The notes under the pieces are model-generated. The model saw only the letters and a list, made by a program, of their open reading frames with translations, had not been told where the DNA came from and did no database searches. The position numbers and the translations under genes are program-made. From Melieria omissa (lineage: Eukaryota > Arthropoda > Insecta > Diptera > Ulidiidae): a stretch of 64,000 nt of DNA. Shown in pieces: positions 34,642-46,481 of the stretch (positions are counted from its first letter, which is position 1; the number at the start of each line of letters is the position of its first letter). Location of the stretch: NCBI GenBank assembly GCA_963971225.1, contig OZ020270.1:76834432-76898431 (forward strand), in the 5' to 3' direction.

Positions 34642-36184
34642 ATGGTTAAACTCGAGCTGCTAAAGGTGGACCAGCTGAAGAAAGAGCTGGCTGCCTGGAA
34701 TTTGCCGACTGCTGGCGGAAAGGTGGAGTTGCAGCTGCGCTTGCGAGAGGCGTGTGAATCACGAGGCATCGATTGGGCTGCACACGAGTTCGGAACGCAG
34801 GAACAAGAGGCGTCGGCCAAAGTGGAGGAATCGCCTGCGGGTGCTGCGTCGATGCAAAGTACGGCTGCAGCGGCTGCGCCATTACAAGCATTGGACATGA
34901 GCCAGTTAATGGTTGCACTTAAAGGCGAAGGCGAGCGAAGCTGGAAACTGCGAATCTCGAAATTTCGGCAAAAGTCGAAACGACAAATCTAAAAATAGCT
35001 AAAATGGAAACGGCGAATCGAGAAATGGCAGCGAAACTGGAAACTACGAATCAAGAAATGGCTAAAATGGAAGAGGCGACCCATGAAATATCGGCACAGG
35101 TCTCAGCGAAATTCGAAAGCGCAAATTTCGAGCTGTCCACCAAGCTTCAGGAAAATTCTGCGCGTTTGGAGCAGAAAGTGGAAGAAATCTCAAACAAGCT
35201 TGATGTAAAGGTGGAGCACCTGGGAGCGCAAGTGGAACACTTAGATAAACGAGTCGACGGCCTCGGTGATTCTCTGAACAGACGAGTTGACGACTTGGAT
35301 GATTCCTTGAACAAACGAGTTGACAGTCTGAGGATTCGGTAAACAGAAAAATCGACGAGCGGCTCAGAGAGGTATAGCCGCGAGAATGTTTGCCACCGGT
35401 TCCGGAAAGTTTCACCACCCGAACAGAAGTGCCTACTTATGATGGTGCTACGCCGTTCAATACACTCAAACTGCAATTCGACTTAGCTGCTCTGGAAAAT
35501 CAGTGGACCGATGTAAGGAAAGGTCGGAGATTGGCGCTGGCTCTTAAAGGTGCTGCGGCTGAGGTAATAAAATCAGTTCCAGAATGTTTACGAAGTGAGT
35601 ACGAGACCGTCATAAGGGCGCTGGCTGCCAAATAGAGCGACAAGCACAACAGAACGCTGTACTACTGTGAGCTGAAGCACCGCAGGCAAAGATCCAACGA
35701 GGCGCTGCAGACATATGCAGCAGACATTGAGCGGCTCGTGCAGTTGTGCTACCCAAAATTCGGCGCTGATGATCTCGAGAGGATGAAGATTGAGGCGTTT
35801 ATTGAAGGTCTGCATGATCCGGAGACACGTCGCAGTGCGTTGATGATGGGCAAGCCGACATTTAGGGAGACGGTGACCAGCGCGATGACATACGAGGCGA
35901 CATGGATTGGGAGCACTCGGTATGCACCTGCAAGGGTATGCCAGATCCAGCCGGACAACGACATTGCGATCCAGGCAATAAGCTCTGAGCCACCGGGCAG
36001 GCCACGGGTGGTCTCCTCTAAAGTTGTTTGCTGGGTATGTGGCAAGCAGGGCCACATATCACGAGACTGCTGCCAACGAAACAGGCGTTCCCGTTCTCGA
36101 TCGCAATCGCCTGAAGCGAGGAATACTGACAATCGAGGCCCAGCCAACAAGCGCAGGGCTGAGGACGACGAGTCGTTAAACTAA
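34642..36184 (+). pseudogene. gag: Gag of gypsy B
   Basis: Same plan as gypsy A Gag: SAP-like motif (34657-34760), long coiled coil with repeats such as EHLDKRVDGLGDSL (35000-35340), capsid region (35430-35960) and knuckle CWVCGKQGHISRDC (36030-36072). Frame changes near 34960 and 35360, and a TAG at 35633-35635 stands where gypsy A has TAC. Retains the segment after SAP that gypsy A lacks. Confidence 0.85.
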
Positions 36185-36252
36185 AACGGGTCAGCCCAAA
36201 GGGGCGTGAGCTGATCCCCACAACCTGCTGCCCCACCGTCCTTGTCTCGCAG

Positions 36253-39200
36253 TTGAAACGACAACCCAGCAGCTTGAGGATTGAAGGAAAGATAGATGGA
36301 AAGTTGTTCGTGTTGACACTGGATACTGGAGCGTCATATTCGATCATAAAAAGGAAGCTTCTGAAGAACTGGGAACCACTGCATGGCATACAGCTGAGGA
36401 CTGCGACTGGCGAGCGCGCGCCGGTAAGAGGGAAAGTAACAAAAACAATTGCTATCGGCACCAGCAGCCTGGAACATGAGTTCATCGTCGCGGATATAAT
36501 GGATGACGTGATTATCGGCGTCGATTTCATGATTAGGCACGGTTTTACGCTGGACCTGAAAGAAAATGTGCTGAAGTATGCCAACGTTGAATTCCCCCTG
36601 CACACTGGCTATGAGCGAAGCGTGGCGGTAAGGAAGGTTGTATCGTGTCAACACAGGAGGATACCAGCGAATTCCGACGCGATTGTGTGGGCGAAGGTGG
36701 ACGAGGACGAAGGGACAAGCGGGCTGTGTGTTGTAGAAGCGCCAAAACAAGGATACGACAACATAATTATCGGACGTACATTAGTGGAACCCAAAAATGG
36801 CAAAATACCAGTTAGGATACTCAACCCACTGAACACACCCAGATATGTCGAAAACGATGCGGTCATGGGCGAGTGTAGAGAGGCTGAAGCAGTTGTCAAT
36901 TGCGAAAGCAGTCCAACCGGAGGAAGCCAGGAAAGCGGTTCTAACATGGACGCCATACCGCAGAACCAGTGGAGCAGCGAATTGACAGCCGAGCAGAAAC
37001 ACAAGGCACGGTCACTCCTGCAGCACTATGGGTCAATATTTGCAACAGAAGCGGGCGGAAGAACAGCCATAGTGAAGCACAACATCGACACCGGAAGTGC
37101 GAAACCAATCCGCCAACCGCCAAGACGAGTTCCTCTGGCCAAGAGGGAAGAGGTCACAAATTTGATTGAAAACATGCAGAAAGTAAAGGTCATAGAGCCT
37201 TCTTCGGGCCCCTGGTGCTCGCCGGTCGTGCTAGTCAAGAAAAAGGATGGCAGTACCCGATTTTGTGTGGACTATCGAAAGCTCAATGACGTGACCAAGA
37301 AGGACAGCTATCCACTACCTCGGATCGATGACACCCTGGACACCCTGTCAGGCACACAGTGGTTTTCCACACTCGACTTACGCAGCGGCTATTCGCAGGT
37401 GGAGCTTGCAGACAAGGACAAGGAGAAAACGGATTTTAGTGTTGGCGACGGTTTGTGGCAGTTCACCGTCATGCCGTTTGGACTCTGCAACGCACCAGCA
37501 ACATTCGAGCGGCTAATGGAACGTGTGCTAAATGGGCTGCATTGGCGGACGTGTCTGGTGTACCTGGACGACATAATCGTGATGGGTAAAAACTTCGACG
37601 ACCACCTGGGAAAGCTAAAGGAGGTATTCGAGCGGATACAAAAGCCGGGCTTAAACTCAACCCAAAGAAGTGCTCGCTGTTCCAAAAAGAGGTCAAGTAT
37701 CTGGGTCATACGGTTTCCGTCCGCGGAGTACATACGGATGAAGGCAAAATCACGGCGGTGAAGGAGTGGCCCCGGCCACGCAATCTACACGAACTCCGCA
37801 GTTTCCTGGGCCTGTGCAGATACTACCGCCGATTTGTTCCGGGATCTGCGAACATAGCCAGCAGCTTGCACAAACTGACGAAAAAGAATCAAGCCTTCGC
37901 GTGGGGTGAAGAACAGGAGCAGGCATTTGCACGACTGAAGGAAAAATTGTGCAGTGCTCCAATTCTGGCCTTCCCTGTGCCTGGAGAGATGTTTGTGCTG
38001 GATACAGATGCAAGTGGGCATAGTATCGGTGGTGTGCTATCACAGATAATAGATGGCCAAGAACAAGTGATAGCCTACTACAGCAAAATTTTGTCAAAGC
38101 CTGAACGCAACTACTGTGTGACACGAAGGGAGTTGCTTGCAGTATTGGAATGCGTGAAATACTTCCACAAATACCTGTATGGGCAAAAGTTTCGCCTGCG
38201 CACAGATCATGCGGAATTGAAATGGCTACTGAACTTTAAGGATCCGGAAGGCCAGTTGGCGCGGTGGATGGAACAACTGCAGAGCTACGACTACACGGTA
38301 GAGCATCGCAAGGGTAGCAGCCATGGAAATGCCGATGCCTTGTCACGCCGTCCGTGCAAAACCGAATGCAGGCATTGTTCGCGAGCCGAAAGCAAAGAGC
38401 AGATAGTGGACGTCCGATTGGTAAGCGTTATGCCAGAGGAAAAGTGGTCTGCGGAGAGGATACAAAAGGACCAGCGCGAGGATACGGATCTTAAAAAAAT
38501 CATTGAAGGCAAGGAGCAAGGTGCACGTCCAAACTGTCAGGAGATGGCCGAAGAGAGCCCGATCGCGAAGTCTTACTGGGCGCAGTGGCAAAGTCTGCGG
38601 TTGTCTGATGGTTGCCTATACCGCGAGTGGGAGAGTGAGGATGGCCGGACCAGCAATTCCCTAATTGTAGTCCCGAAATGCAGGATCAACGAAGTGGTCG
38701 AGGCATACCATAACGACTCCAGCGGAGGGCACCTAGGCATCACAAAAACTGTCGCCAAAATAAAAAGGCGATTCTACTGGGTAGGATGCCAGGAGTCTGT
38801 CGCCGATTGGATTAAGAGCTGTGATCGATGTTCGGCTGCGAAAGGGCCAACAAGAAGATCTCGGGGCCGCATGCAGCAGTACAACATGGGAGCGACCTTT
38901 GAGCGAATTGCCATGGACGTCGCCGGGCCATTCCCACTTAGCACTCAAGGCAACAAATATGTGCTGGTGGTAATGGACTATTTCAGCAAATGGCCCGAAG
39001 TGTATCCTATTCCTAACCAGGAGGCCGCCACGGTCGCGGAAATGCTGGTAAACAACTGGGTGGCCAGATTTGGAGTTCCACTGGAGTTGCACTCGGATCA
39101 AGGCCGGAATTTCAAGTCTCTGGTATTAAAAGAAGTGTGTGAGCTACTAGGAATAAGGAAAACTCTCACCGGTCCTTTGCATCCCCAGTCCGACGGCATG

Positions 39201-39761
39201 GTGGAACGATTCAATCGAACACTGGAGGAATATCTGCGGAAAGTAGTAGGCAGGAATCAAAAGGTTTGGGACATGCATATTCCGCTGTTCTTGATGGCGC
39301 ACGATACGGCATCACTCACTCCAGCACGAGCAGTGTTCGGCACAGAGCTGAGGTTGCCTGCTGACTTGAAGTTCGGAGTGGTCAGCACGACGGAAGGCGC
39401 TAAGACTGATTACGCAGTGAATAAGCGATCGGAGCTGGAAGAAATCCACCAGTTTATAAGGGACCGTATCCAACTGGTCAGCGATAAGATGAAAGCCAGA
39501 TATGATCTACGAGCTAACACAGCGGGGTTCCAAGAAGGCGATCTAGTAATGCTTTACAACCCGCAGCGGAGGAAAGGTTTGTCTCCAAAGCTTCAAACGT
39601 CATGGGAAGGACCGTACAAGGTCGTGACCAGGATTAATGACGTGGTGTACAGGGTTCAACGCTGCTGCAGCGGAAACGCCAGGCTGAAGGTAGTCCATTT
39701 GGAGCGCCTGCCGTCTTACTCCGGCGGAGCCTCGGTACTTGTTCGGGACGAACAAGTCTAA
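36253..39761 (+). pseudogene. pol: Pol of gypsy B
   Basis: Protease (LDTGASYS near 36320), RT (FSTLDLRSGYS, YLDDIIVMG near 37558), RNase H (LDTDASG near 38000), zinc domain and integrase (AMDVAGPF, HSDQGRNF, DGMVERFNR near 39200), GPY-like end WEGPYKVV. One base is missing from an A-run near 37640 relative to gypsy A, splitting the frame in RT. A 15-bp in-frame deletion near 39298 removes five residues conserved in gypsy A after FLMA. Confidence 0.88.
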
Positions 39762-39772
39762 GTGATGGGCAG

Positions 39773-40159
39773 TGAAACGAAAAGACACTTTGTGCTGTGC
39801 ATGAACGCTTTTGCAAGCATACTTTTAGGCATGCACTGTGAAGTACGGCAAACTGGTATAATTCGCTTGGTATAGTCCCATATGGCAAGGTTCGCGAGAA
39901 ATGGACTGTGCGAGAATGGTCGAGCATTTTCCAATTGGAAGTTGCAAGAAACTTCGGCGCGATAAGAAAACTGGTATAAAAGCAGCAGTGTGCAGCGCAG
40001 TGAGTCGAGTCTGTGTTGAGCAAGCAAAGTGGTAACAAGTGTAGATACAAGCGAAGTGTAAATCTGTAAATAAAGTGATTGCTGATTTTTGCTGAGTAAT
40101 TGAAGTTTTTTTATTTTCAAAACCAATCCAAACGAACCTGTGAAGTAATTTTCGTAACA
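39773..40159 (+). repeat. 3' LTR of gypsy B
   Basis: 387 bp, partner of 34194-34580, begins 12 bp after the pol stop. Confidence 0.9.
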
Positions 40160-41065
40160 ATATGCAACAACAACTGAATCACTAACTTCCGCTTGGTTTC
40201 GACTGGTACAAACCCCGAGGTCCGCCTCAGATTACGTAGTCCATAATACATTTTCGACACAACGGAATTAATGTGGTCCACGCAAGACAGTAAAGAGTTG
40301 ATTTGATACCCAAGATTGACAACTTTACTAACGAATTTTAGTTCTACGCCATTGAGAAGAATAGGTGGAAGATCTGAACAGTGGGAAACAGTTCTTGATA
40401 TGGGTAGGACAAATGATTTCAAGGGGTTTAAAAATAGCTGGTTTTCCCGAGCCCACTCACCTATAGCTCCTAAGTCTTCGTTAACTCTTGCACATAAATC
40501 CTCTACCATCCCAATTGGTCTCGACAAGTACAATTGTAGGTCATCAGCATACGCATGCATGGTACCATGGCTGCAGCTGCTAAAGATATCATTAATAAAC
40601 ATTGTAAACAGCAGAGGACCCAGGACAGAGCCCTGAGGCACCCCGCTGGCAATACCTTCAAATGCAGAAAAAGTATCACCAACCTTCACTCATTGAGATC
40701 TGCCAACCAGGTAGCTTTTTAGAAGGTTAACCGCAGAATCAGAAAAATCAAAATAACATTCAAGTTTGTGACATAGCACTGCATGATTAACTGTGTCAAA
40801 CGCTTTTGAGAAGTCTAACAGGCAGAGTAGAGACAAGTGGCCCATATCATAAGGCCCTCTAAGATCATCTAAAATTTTAACCACAGCAGTAGAACGCTAT
40901 GTCCTGACCGAAATCCTGATTGTAAAGAAGACATAAGGCTAAACTTATTCAAATATGTAGTGATCTGCTCAGCCATGAGTGACTCACATACTTTAGAAAT
41001 CGAGCACAGAATACTAATGGGGCGAAAATCACCAGGTTCACGAACTACTGATTTTTTTGCTATTG
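40160..41065 (-). pseudogene. LINE E, RT part
   Basis: Minus-strand RT: EPGDFRPISILCSISKVCES, a damaged FDTVNHAVLCHKL region, GVPQGSVLGPLLF, MHAYADDLQLYLS, then thumb. At 41065 it is cut by the BEL LTR; the preceding RT residues continue at 50934. At 40163 it is cut by gypsy B. The RT core motifs are intact, but frameshifts occur near 40690 and 40880. Confidence 0.8.
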
Positions 41066-41696
41066 TGTTCACGTCGTTGCTTGCCGTCACCGCGCACCAC
41101 CTACAATATAAAATAAATACAAATAAGCATGTTGTACATACATGATAAGTCGTACATATCCCCTCCAATCCCGTATACTTACCTTATTCCTATATACCTA
41201 CCTTCTCCTTATATATTTACCATTTGTACGTTTCCGCTATCCTCTTTATATACTTACCCTATATACCCACCTATGTACTGACCGACGGCATCCATCGCTG
41301 TCCTAAACGGTGCTTGCGCGGCTGACGGCAAAATCACTTGTCATCCGATCACCGACGACGACATCACGCGGTCCGCGACCAACCACAATCAACATTCAAC
41401 ATAATTCCACCAGTTCCACTAAACACAAGCATCACCAAATAACCACAAAACACATATTTTCAATCAAACATATTGTACATTTATCACAACCTTCATACGA
41501 AATAAGTAAAGCCACACACGTTTATACGTTGTACACAGATACACCAATTAACATAGTTTTCACATCGAAAAATCACAAAATCACGTTGTAACACTGAATT
41601 ATAAATATACCTGAAATACAATTTTATAACGTTCCAAAGAAATTCATTGCGTTGCTTATTTGGTGCGCGATCGCTATTTACAACGTGAGTTTAACA
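41066..41696 (+). repeat. 5' LTR of BEL element (start inferred)
   Basis: Proposed 631-bp LTR TGTTCAC..TTTAACA. The left edge is where LINE E coding stops; the right edge is the base before the PBS. With no partner LTR the start is an inference. Confidence 0.6.
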
Positions 41697-41697
41697 T

Positions 41698-41711
41698 TGG
41701 TCCTTCGAGCC
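41698..41711 (+). other. Primer binding site of BEL element
   Basis: TGGTCCTTCGAGCC immediately after the LTR, the usual style of insect BEL/Pao PBS. Confidence 0.65.
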
Positions 41712-43332
41712 GTCAAAAACGAAACAGTGTAGTGCAGTGCAAAAAACGCATAGAAGAAACAAGAAAGGAAAATTATGAGGTGAAGTAAAAACAACAAAAA
41801 TACACAAATACTTACCAAACCTGAAAACAAAGCAGAAAAGCAAACAAAAGTGATGAAAAGTGAAAAGTGGTGAACAGGAAATCTGAAAGGAAAATAAAGT
41901 ATATACAAAGTGCAACGAACTGAAGAATACATAAACAAGTGGAATTTTAATACAAAAAAAAAAACAACCGCAAAATACTTACCCAAGTGGAATTTTAAAA
42001 CCTGAAAAAAGGGAAAAGAAAAATAAAAACGAAAACACAAAGGGACATAAACGTACCCGAGTGTGAAGGGAAAAGTGGAAAAAAGTGCAAAACCTGTAAA
42101 ACAAAAGTCATTACCTGAAATTAAACAAATTTAGAAAAACTACCTAAAAGAAAAAAGAAAGAGGAAAATCACCGAGAAGAAGAAAGCGCAAAGTCAATTT
42201 AACTTACCGAAATTAAGAGAACAAAGGGTAATGAAAATTGTGTGAAGTGTGTGCCAAAGCTAAAGTGCGCACAATAACAACAATAGCATCAACAACGAAT
42301 AAAGGGTGCGCCAAAAGCGAAAGTGCGTGTACATAAGTGCAAGTGCGAAAAACCAAAGCGCACCAGCAACAACAACAGCGAAGATCACCAGACCCAGCTG
42401 GTACATAAGCAGCACAACAACCACACAGCAAGCGGCGTTAATATTTGGCGCAGACGGCAGCAAGCAGTGGGGCAGCAGCATAGGCGACAGCAGCGAGCAC
42501 TACGCGGGAGCACCACTATACATTGCCTACCCCCTAGGCAATTTCGTGAGTCGTTCCAGTTTTTACATAACTTATATCAAAAAAAAAAAAAGGGCGGTTG
42601 GAAAAATTCCTTTTTCTCTGTATATCATCTATATACAGAACCAACCGGTCCAACTTATACATCGGTCTTGCGGATGTACATAGCGCTTATGTACACAGGC
42701 AACCGGTGCTAGTGCTAGTGCCCTACATTACATACGGTGGTACTATACATCCCATTTATAGTACCCTGCAGGAAAAACAAAGGCTGCTGGTGTACTTAGA
42801 TCCCATAAGTACACTACGCAAATTTACTTCCAAATTCTTTGGAAGATTTTTATTTATAAATAACCACTAATAAAATAAATAAATATATATAAAAATTTTT
42901 TCGTTGGTCTCCTTTTCGAATTTTGTCCGCAAATATCCATTGCGGCCCCTGTTTTTATTTATTTATTGCGATTTTTTTATTTTCAGCCAAATAAAAATAA
43001 AAATTAAATAAAATTAATATATAAACAAATTTTCTGTGGCCTTTTATTTATTGCCGATTTGTGTGCACAACCCATTCCGTGTGGTTGTACACAAGAAGAA
43101 AAAATATCCCTTTGGTTTATTTTCTGTGGAATCCTACCACATATTGGGGTTTTTCGTGCTTTTTTCCCATTTTTGGAAATTTCGTTGTCTATCTTGTTGG
43201 ATCGGTCAGCTTTCGTGTATCTCGTTCGGTAAATTTCGTTTCTCACGTTACCGACGTGTTTTATCTTTCGTGGACTGTGATTTTAGATCAACTGTCTTTT
43301 TTTTTTTTTTTTTTTCATAACAACAAAACGAC
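41712..43332 (+). other. BEL 5' leader
   Basis: About 1.6 kb without a coding frame: A-rich purine tracts to about 42340, then mixed sequence with an A12 run at 42580 and a T-run at 43296-43315. I cannot tell whether 42350-43330 is original leader or an old insertion. Confidence 0.55.
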
Positions 43333-44563
43333 ATGCCAGTAAACAGGTCGCCCGACAGATCCACCAGCAACAAAGCTGAGTCGGATCCCCTCTCGGTACC
43401 GTCAGAGCCGTCTGCGAAATTCGTTCGGACGCCTGACACCGAGACGGAGGGCCTTAATTCCGACCTATTGGGTGCAATCCCCAAAAAACGCACCACCAGG
43501 GCACAAACAGTCGAGATTCGAAAATCTCAAAAGGAAGTGGCTCATGATCCCTCCATGAGTGCCTTCATTTTCGAAGCGGACAATCTAGTCCACTTCTGCA
43601 CACAATTCTCCTCGCGTGCAATCGAAGACTTCACTGTGCCCATGCTCAAGGCAGCTCAAGCCGACTTGAACGGCTATTATGAAGACGTGAAGGCAGCATA
43701 CAGGAAAGTCGGTATCACTCCTGATGACGACCTGCCAAGCGACTTCAAGCTTCTTGCTCGAAAGAAGTTGGAGCTATGCCGAGATCGAGCATATAATACA
43801 ATCGCCCAGATCTCAGATCTTATGGACGTTCAGCAACCTCCCCCCGCTGAAACAACACGTCCAGCTGAAAGTTCAGCAAATTCAGCATCTGAGCAGGCAA
43901 ATAATTCTATTTGCCTGAATGTGCCACCATGCGACACAGAAATTTTCTCCGGTGGGTACGAAGAGTGGCCGTCCTTCCGTGACATGTTTACGGCGGTTTA
44001 CATAAACCACCCTAAACTCACCTCTGCCCAGAAACTGTATCACCTCAGATACAAGACAGCCGGAAAAGCTGGCGCGATTGTGAAGCAGTACGCATTAAGC
44101 GATGCTAACTTTGCACTGGCATGGAATGCGCTGAAATCACGATTCGAAAATCGGCGCATTCTAGTTGACAAACAAGTCAAAACGCTCTTGAGCCTCCCTC
44201 AAGTAGCTACTGAAAATAGTGAAGCGCTCCAAAGGCTTCAATCGACTATCAACAATTCTCTGTCCGTCTTAGCATCTCAAGGCGTCTCGACGGAGAGTTG
44301 GGATCCAATCCTGGTTTACATTTGCTCCACAAAGCTTCCAGAGGAGACTTTATCTCTATGGGAACAATCTCTCAGTTCCCGTAAAGATCTCCCCACTTGG
44401 GAGCAAATGGATGGCTTCCTTACCAGAAGATATGAGGTCGTGGAACGGCTAAACACCGTCAAACCAGTCAAGTCCGGGTTGCCTCCGAACCGGGGTTTCA
44501 ACAGAACCCAGAATTTTTTGGTGGAAAGTGAGCGGACTTTTTCATGTCCGATTTGCGGCGCTC
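43333..44563 (+). pseudogene. gag: BEL Gag, N-terminal part
   Basis: Open from ATG 43333 to the Transib insertion. Low-complexity N-terminus, then the DUF1759-type BEL Gag region (about 43920-44440: FSGGYEEWPSFRDMFTAV, LRYKTAGKAGAIV, LPTWEQMDGFLTRR). It ends in the first CxxC of a zinc finger (near 44547), after which TSD CGCTC and the Transib begin. Apparent codons beyond 44563 belong to the transposon. Confidence 0.85.
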
Positions 44564-45301
44564 CACAGTGGGGTATTTGATGGCCAAAATGGCGATTAAT
44601 TCAAAAAATGAAATTCAAATATCTTGATAATATTTGGTATGGGGGAAAAGTAGATAAAATTGTGCATCACTGGGTGAAAAAATAAATGATCTACATTGAA
44701 CGGTATTGTCACAGTGCGCTTTGCAAAATGCATATTTGTTCATTGCTCCGTTGTGTTTAGAGCGCGTTACGCATTTGCCAGTGATTTGAAGTGCTTTTTT
44801 TAATATCATTCTTGCAAAACTTAATTTTTTTAATATGGAACCTTCAACCTCAGGTATTGTACTAATGTTTAAACAAAATTATGTTTGTAGAATATGTGTA
44901 TTAATAATTTATACAAATTTGTTAGTTATAGTCTTAAAATTGTACATATTTAAAGGATATTGGTAGACATATAGTTACTTTGGCTGTGAAAGGCCGTAAT
45001 AATTTTATATGATATGTAAAGAACATATATTTGACTACTATATTGCAAAAAATTAAAGTGCACTTTTGTGCATTTTGTGAAATATTTACGTTTTAGTGCT
45101 TCAAAGTCAGTGCCAAAATGTGTGATTTCGCTTGATCTTCATGGAGTAATGAATGTTGTTGTTATCATGTGTTTCTGTTTTGTTTTTGTTATTTTACTGC
45201 AAGGCACTACAAATAAGGTTGGGCATATTAGTTTTGTTAATATTTTTATTGTACCTTCGTAAAAAAATGTTGTACGAAATTCTTATTACAATTACAATTT
45301 T

Positions 45302-46189
45302 ATGTTAACAATTTTATGTTATGTTTGCAATGCTCTAACTGAGACTACTTCAACTCAAAAGTGTTACTTATGCGGTGCAACTAGCACACAATTCAACTTA
45401 ATTGACGAAATGATTGCAAGAAATGTTGAAACCACTAATCTTAATTTTGGACTGTCAGTACTGCATGGTTGGATACGATTTTTTGAATGCCTTCTTCATT
45501 TATCGTACAAATTACCAATAAAAAAATGGCAAGTAAGGTCAGAAAACGAGAAGAAAATTGTTAACGAAACAAAAAAAAATATTCAAAAGGGATTCAGACA
45601 GAAAGCAGGTTTGATTGTTGATCAACCGAAACCCGGATTCGGCAACTCAAATGATGGAAATACGGCAAGAAGGTTCTTTCGAAACGCAGAGCTATCGTCT
45701 GAAATCACGAATGTTGACTTGAACTTGATAAAAAGGTTGCACGTTATACTGATAGTGGTTTCTTGTGGCCATGAGGTAGATATTGCAAAGTTTCGAAATT
45801 TCGCACATGATACTGCGAGATATTTTGTATCAAAGTATCCATGGTGCAATATGCCACCTACGGTGCACAAATTTCTAATTCATGGGCCAGAAATAATACA
45901 CCACGCTCTGTTACCAATTGGCCAATTAACTGAGGAAGCTCAAGAAGCACTTAATAAAGAATTTAAAAAATACAGAGAACATTTTACACGCAAGACTAGC
46001 AGAGAAAAAACCAATCATGATATTTTGCATCGATTTCTTGCTGCTTCCGATCCAATTTTATCAAGTTTAAGGAAACTTCCTAAAAAAAAGATTCAACACC
46101 TACCACTATCAGCTATTGAACTTTTAAAATCACCATCTGTAAAAACTTCAACAGATAATACTAATTTCCAGTCTAGTAATGATATTGCG

Positions 46190-46236
<47 letters not shown>

Positions 46237-46279
46237 CGATGATGACGAAAATGATGATAATAATAGCGATGACATTTAA
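45302..46279 (+). pseudogene. Transib/RAG1-like transposase, C-terminal core only
   Basis: 325 residues. CxxC..CYLCGAT zinc-type motif (near 45360), LSVLHGWIRFFECLLHLSY, GNTARRFF (45658-45680, like the GN.AR motif of RAG1 core), then VHKFLIHGPEII and LTEEAQEALNKEFKKYR (45920-45980), whose Glu-rich stretch corresponds to the RAG1 E962 region. The N-terminal part with the first catalytic Asp is missing. The frame ends in a poly-Asp tract. No start context, and an upstream ATG near 44835 is out of reach, so it is a relic. Confidence 0.78.
46191..46262 (+). repeat. (GAT)n microsatellite coding poly-Asp
   Basis: Run of about 20 GAT/GAC codons at the C-terminus of the Transib frame, ending in mixed Asp/Asn/Glu codons and TAA. 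Confidence 0.85.
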
Positions 46280-46481
46280 TAATTCTATTGTGAGAAGCCC
46301 AAAACATGAAAAATTTACTTAAATTGAATAAATTTAATAAAAAAAACAACAACAACAACAATTTTTTTTTTCAAATTGTCTTATATATGTTTCATCTATG
46401 TAAAAAAATACTTTACATTAATTTTAATAGCTCAGTTGAATTGATCGCCGTTTTCAATGGTCAATACCCCACTGTGCGCTC

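Larger units (their letters stand above)
34194..40159 (+). mobile_element. Ty3/gypsy LTR retrotransposon B
   Basis: 5966 bp: 387-bp LTRs, PBS, gag, pol, no env. TSD ATAG (34190-34193) / ATAT (40160-40163), one mismatch. Inserted in LINE E. LTRs differ at 12 of 387 positions. Pol is nearly identical to gypsy A although the LTRs differ strongly. Frameshifts and one nonsense codon make it defective. Confidence 0.9.
44564..46476 (+). mobile_element. Transib element 1, internally deleted
   Basis: TIRs CACAGTGGGGTATT (left) and its reverse complement AATACCCCACTGTG (right), with inverted similarity extending about 38 bp. Perfect 5-bp TSD CGCTC (44559-44563 and 46477-46481). The CACAGTG terminus and 5-bp GC-rich TSD are hallmarks of Transib, relatives of RAG1 and V(D)J signal heptamers. 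1913 bp, shorter than the usual ~3 kb. It splits BEL Gag; the downstream frame continues correctly if the insert and one TSD copy are discounted. Confidence 0.92.

Noticed and set aside
41712..43332. Possible host exon or ncRNA in the BEL leader
   Set aside because: Long A-rich leaders are usual for BEL elements, and no splice-bounded frame or RNA structure could be supported by eye.
46191..46279. Poly-Asp frame as the end of a host acidic nuclear protein
   Set aside because: The frame is continuous with Transib motifs and lies between Transib TIRs with a TSD.
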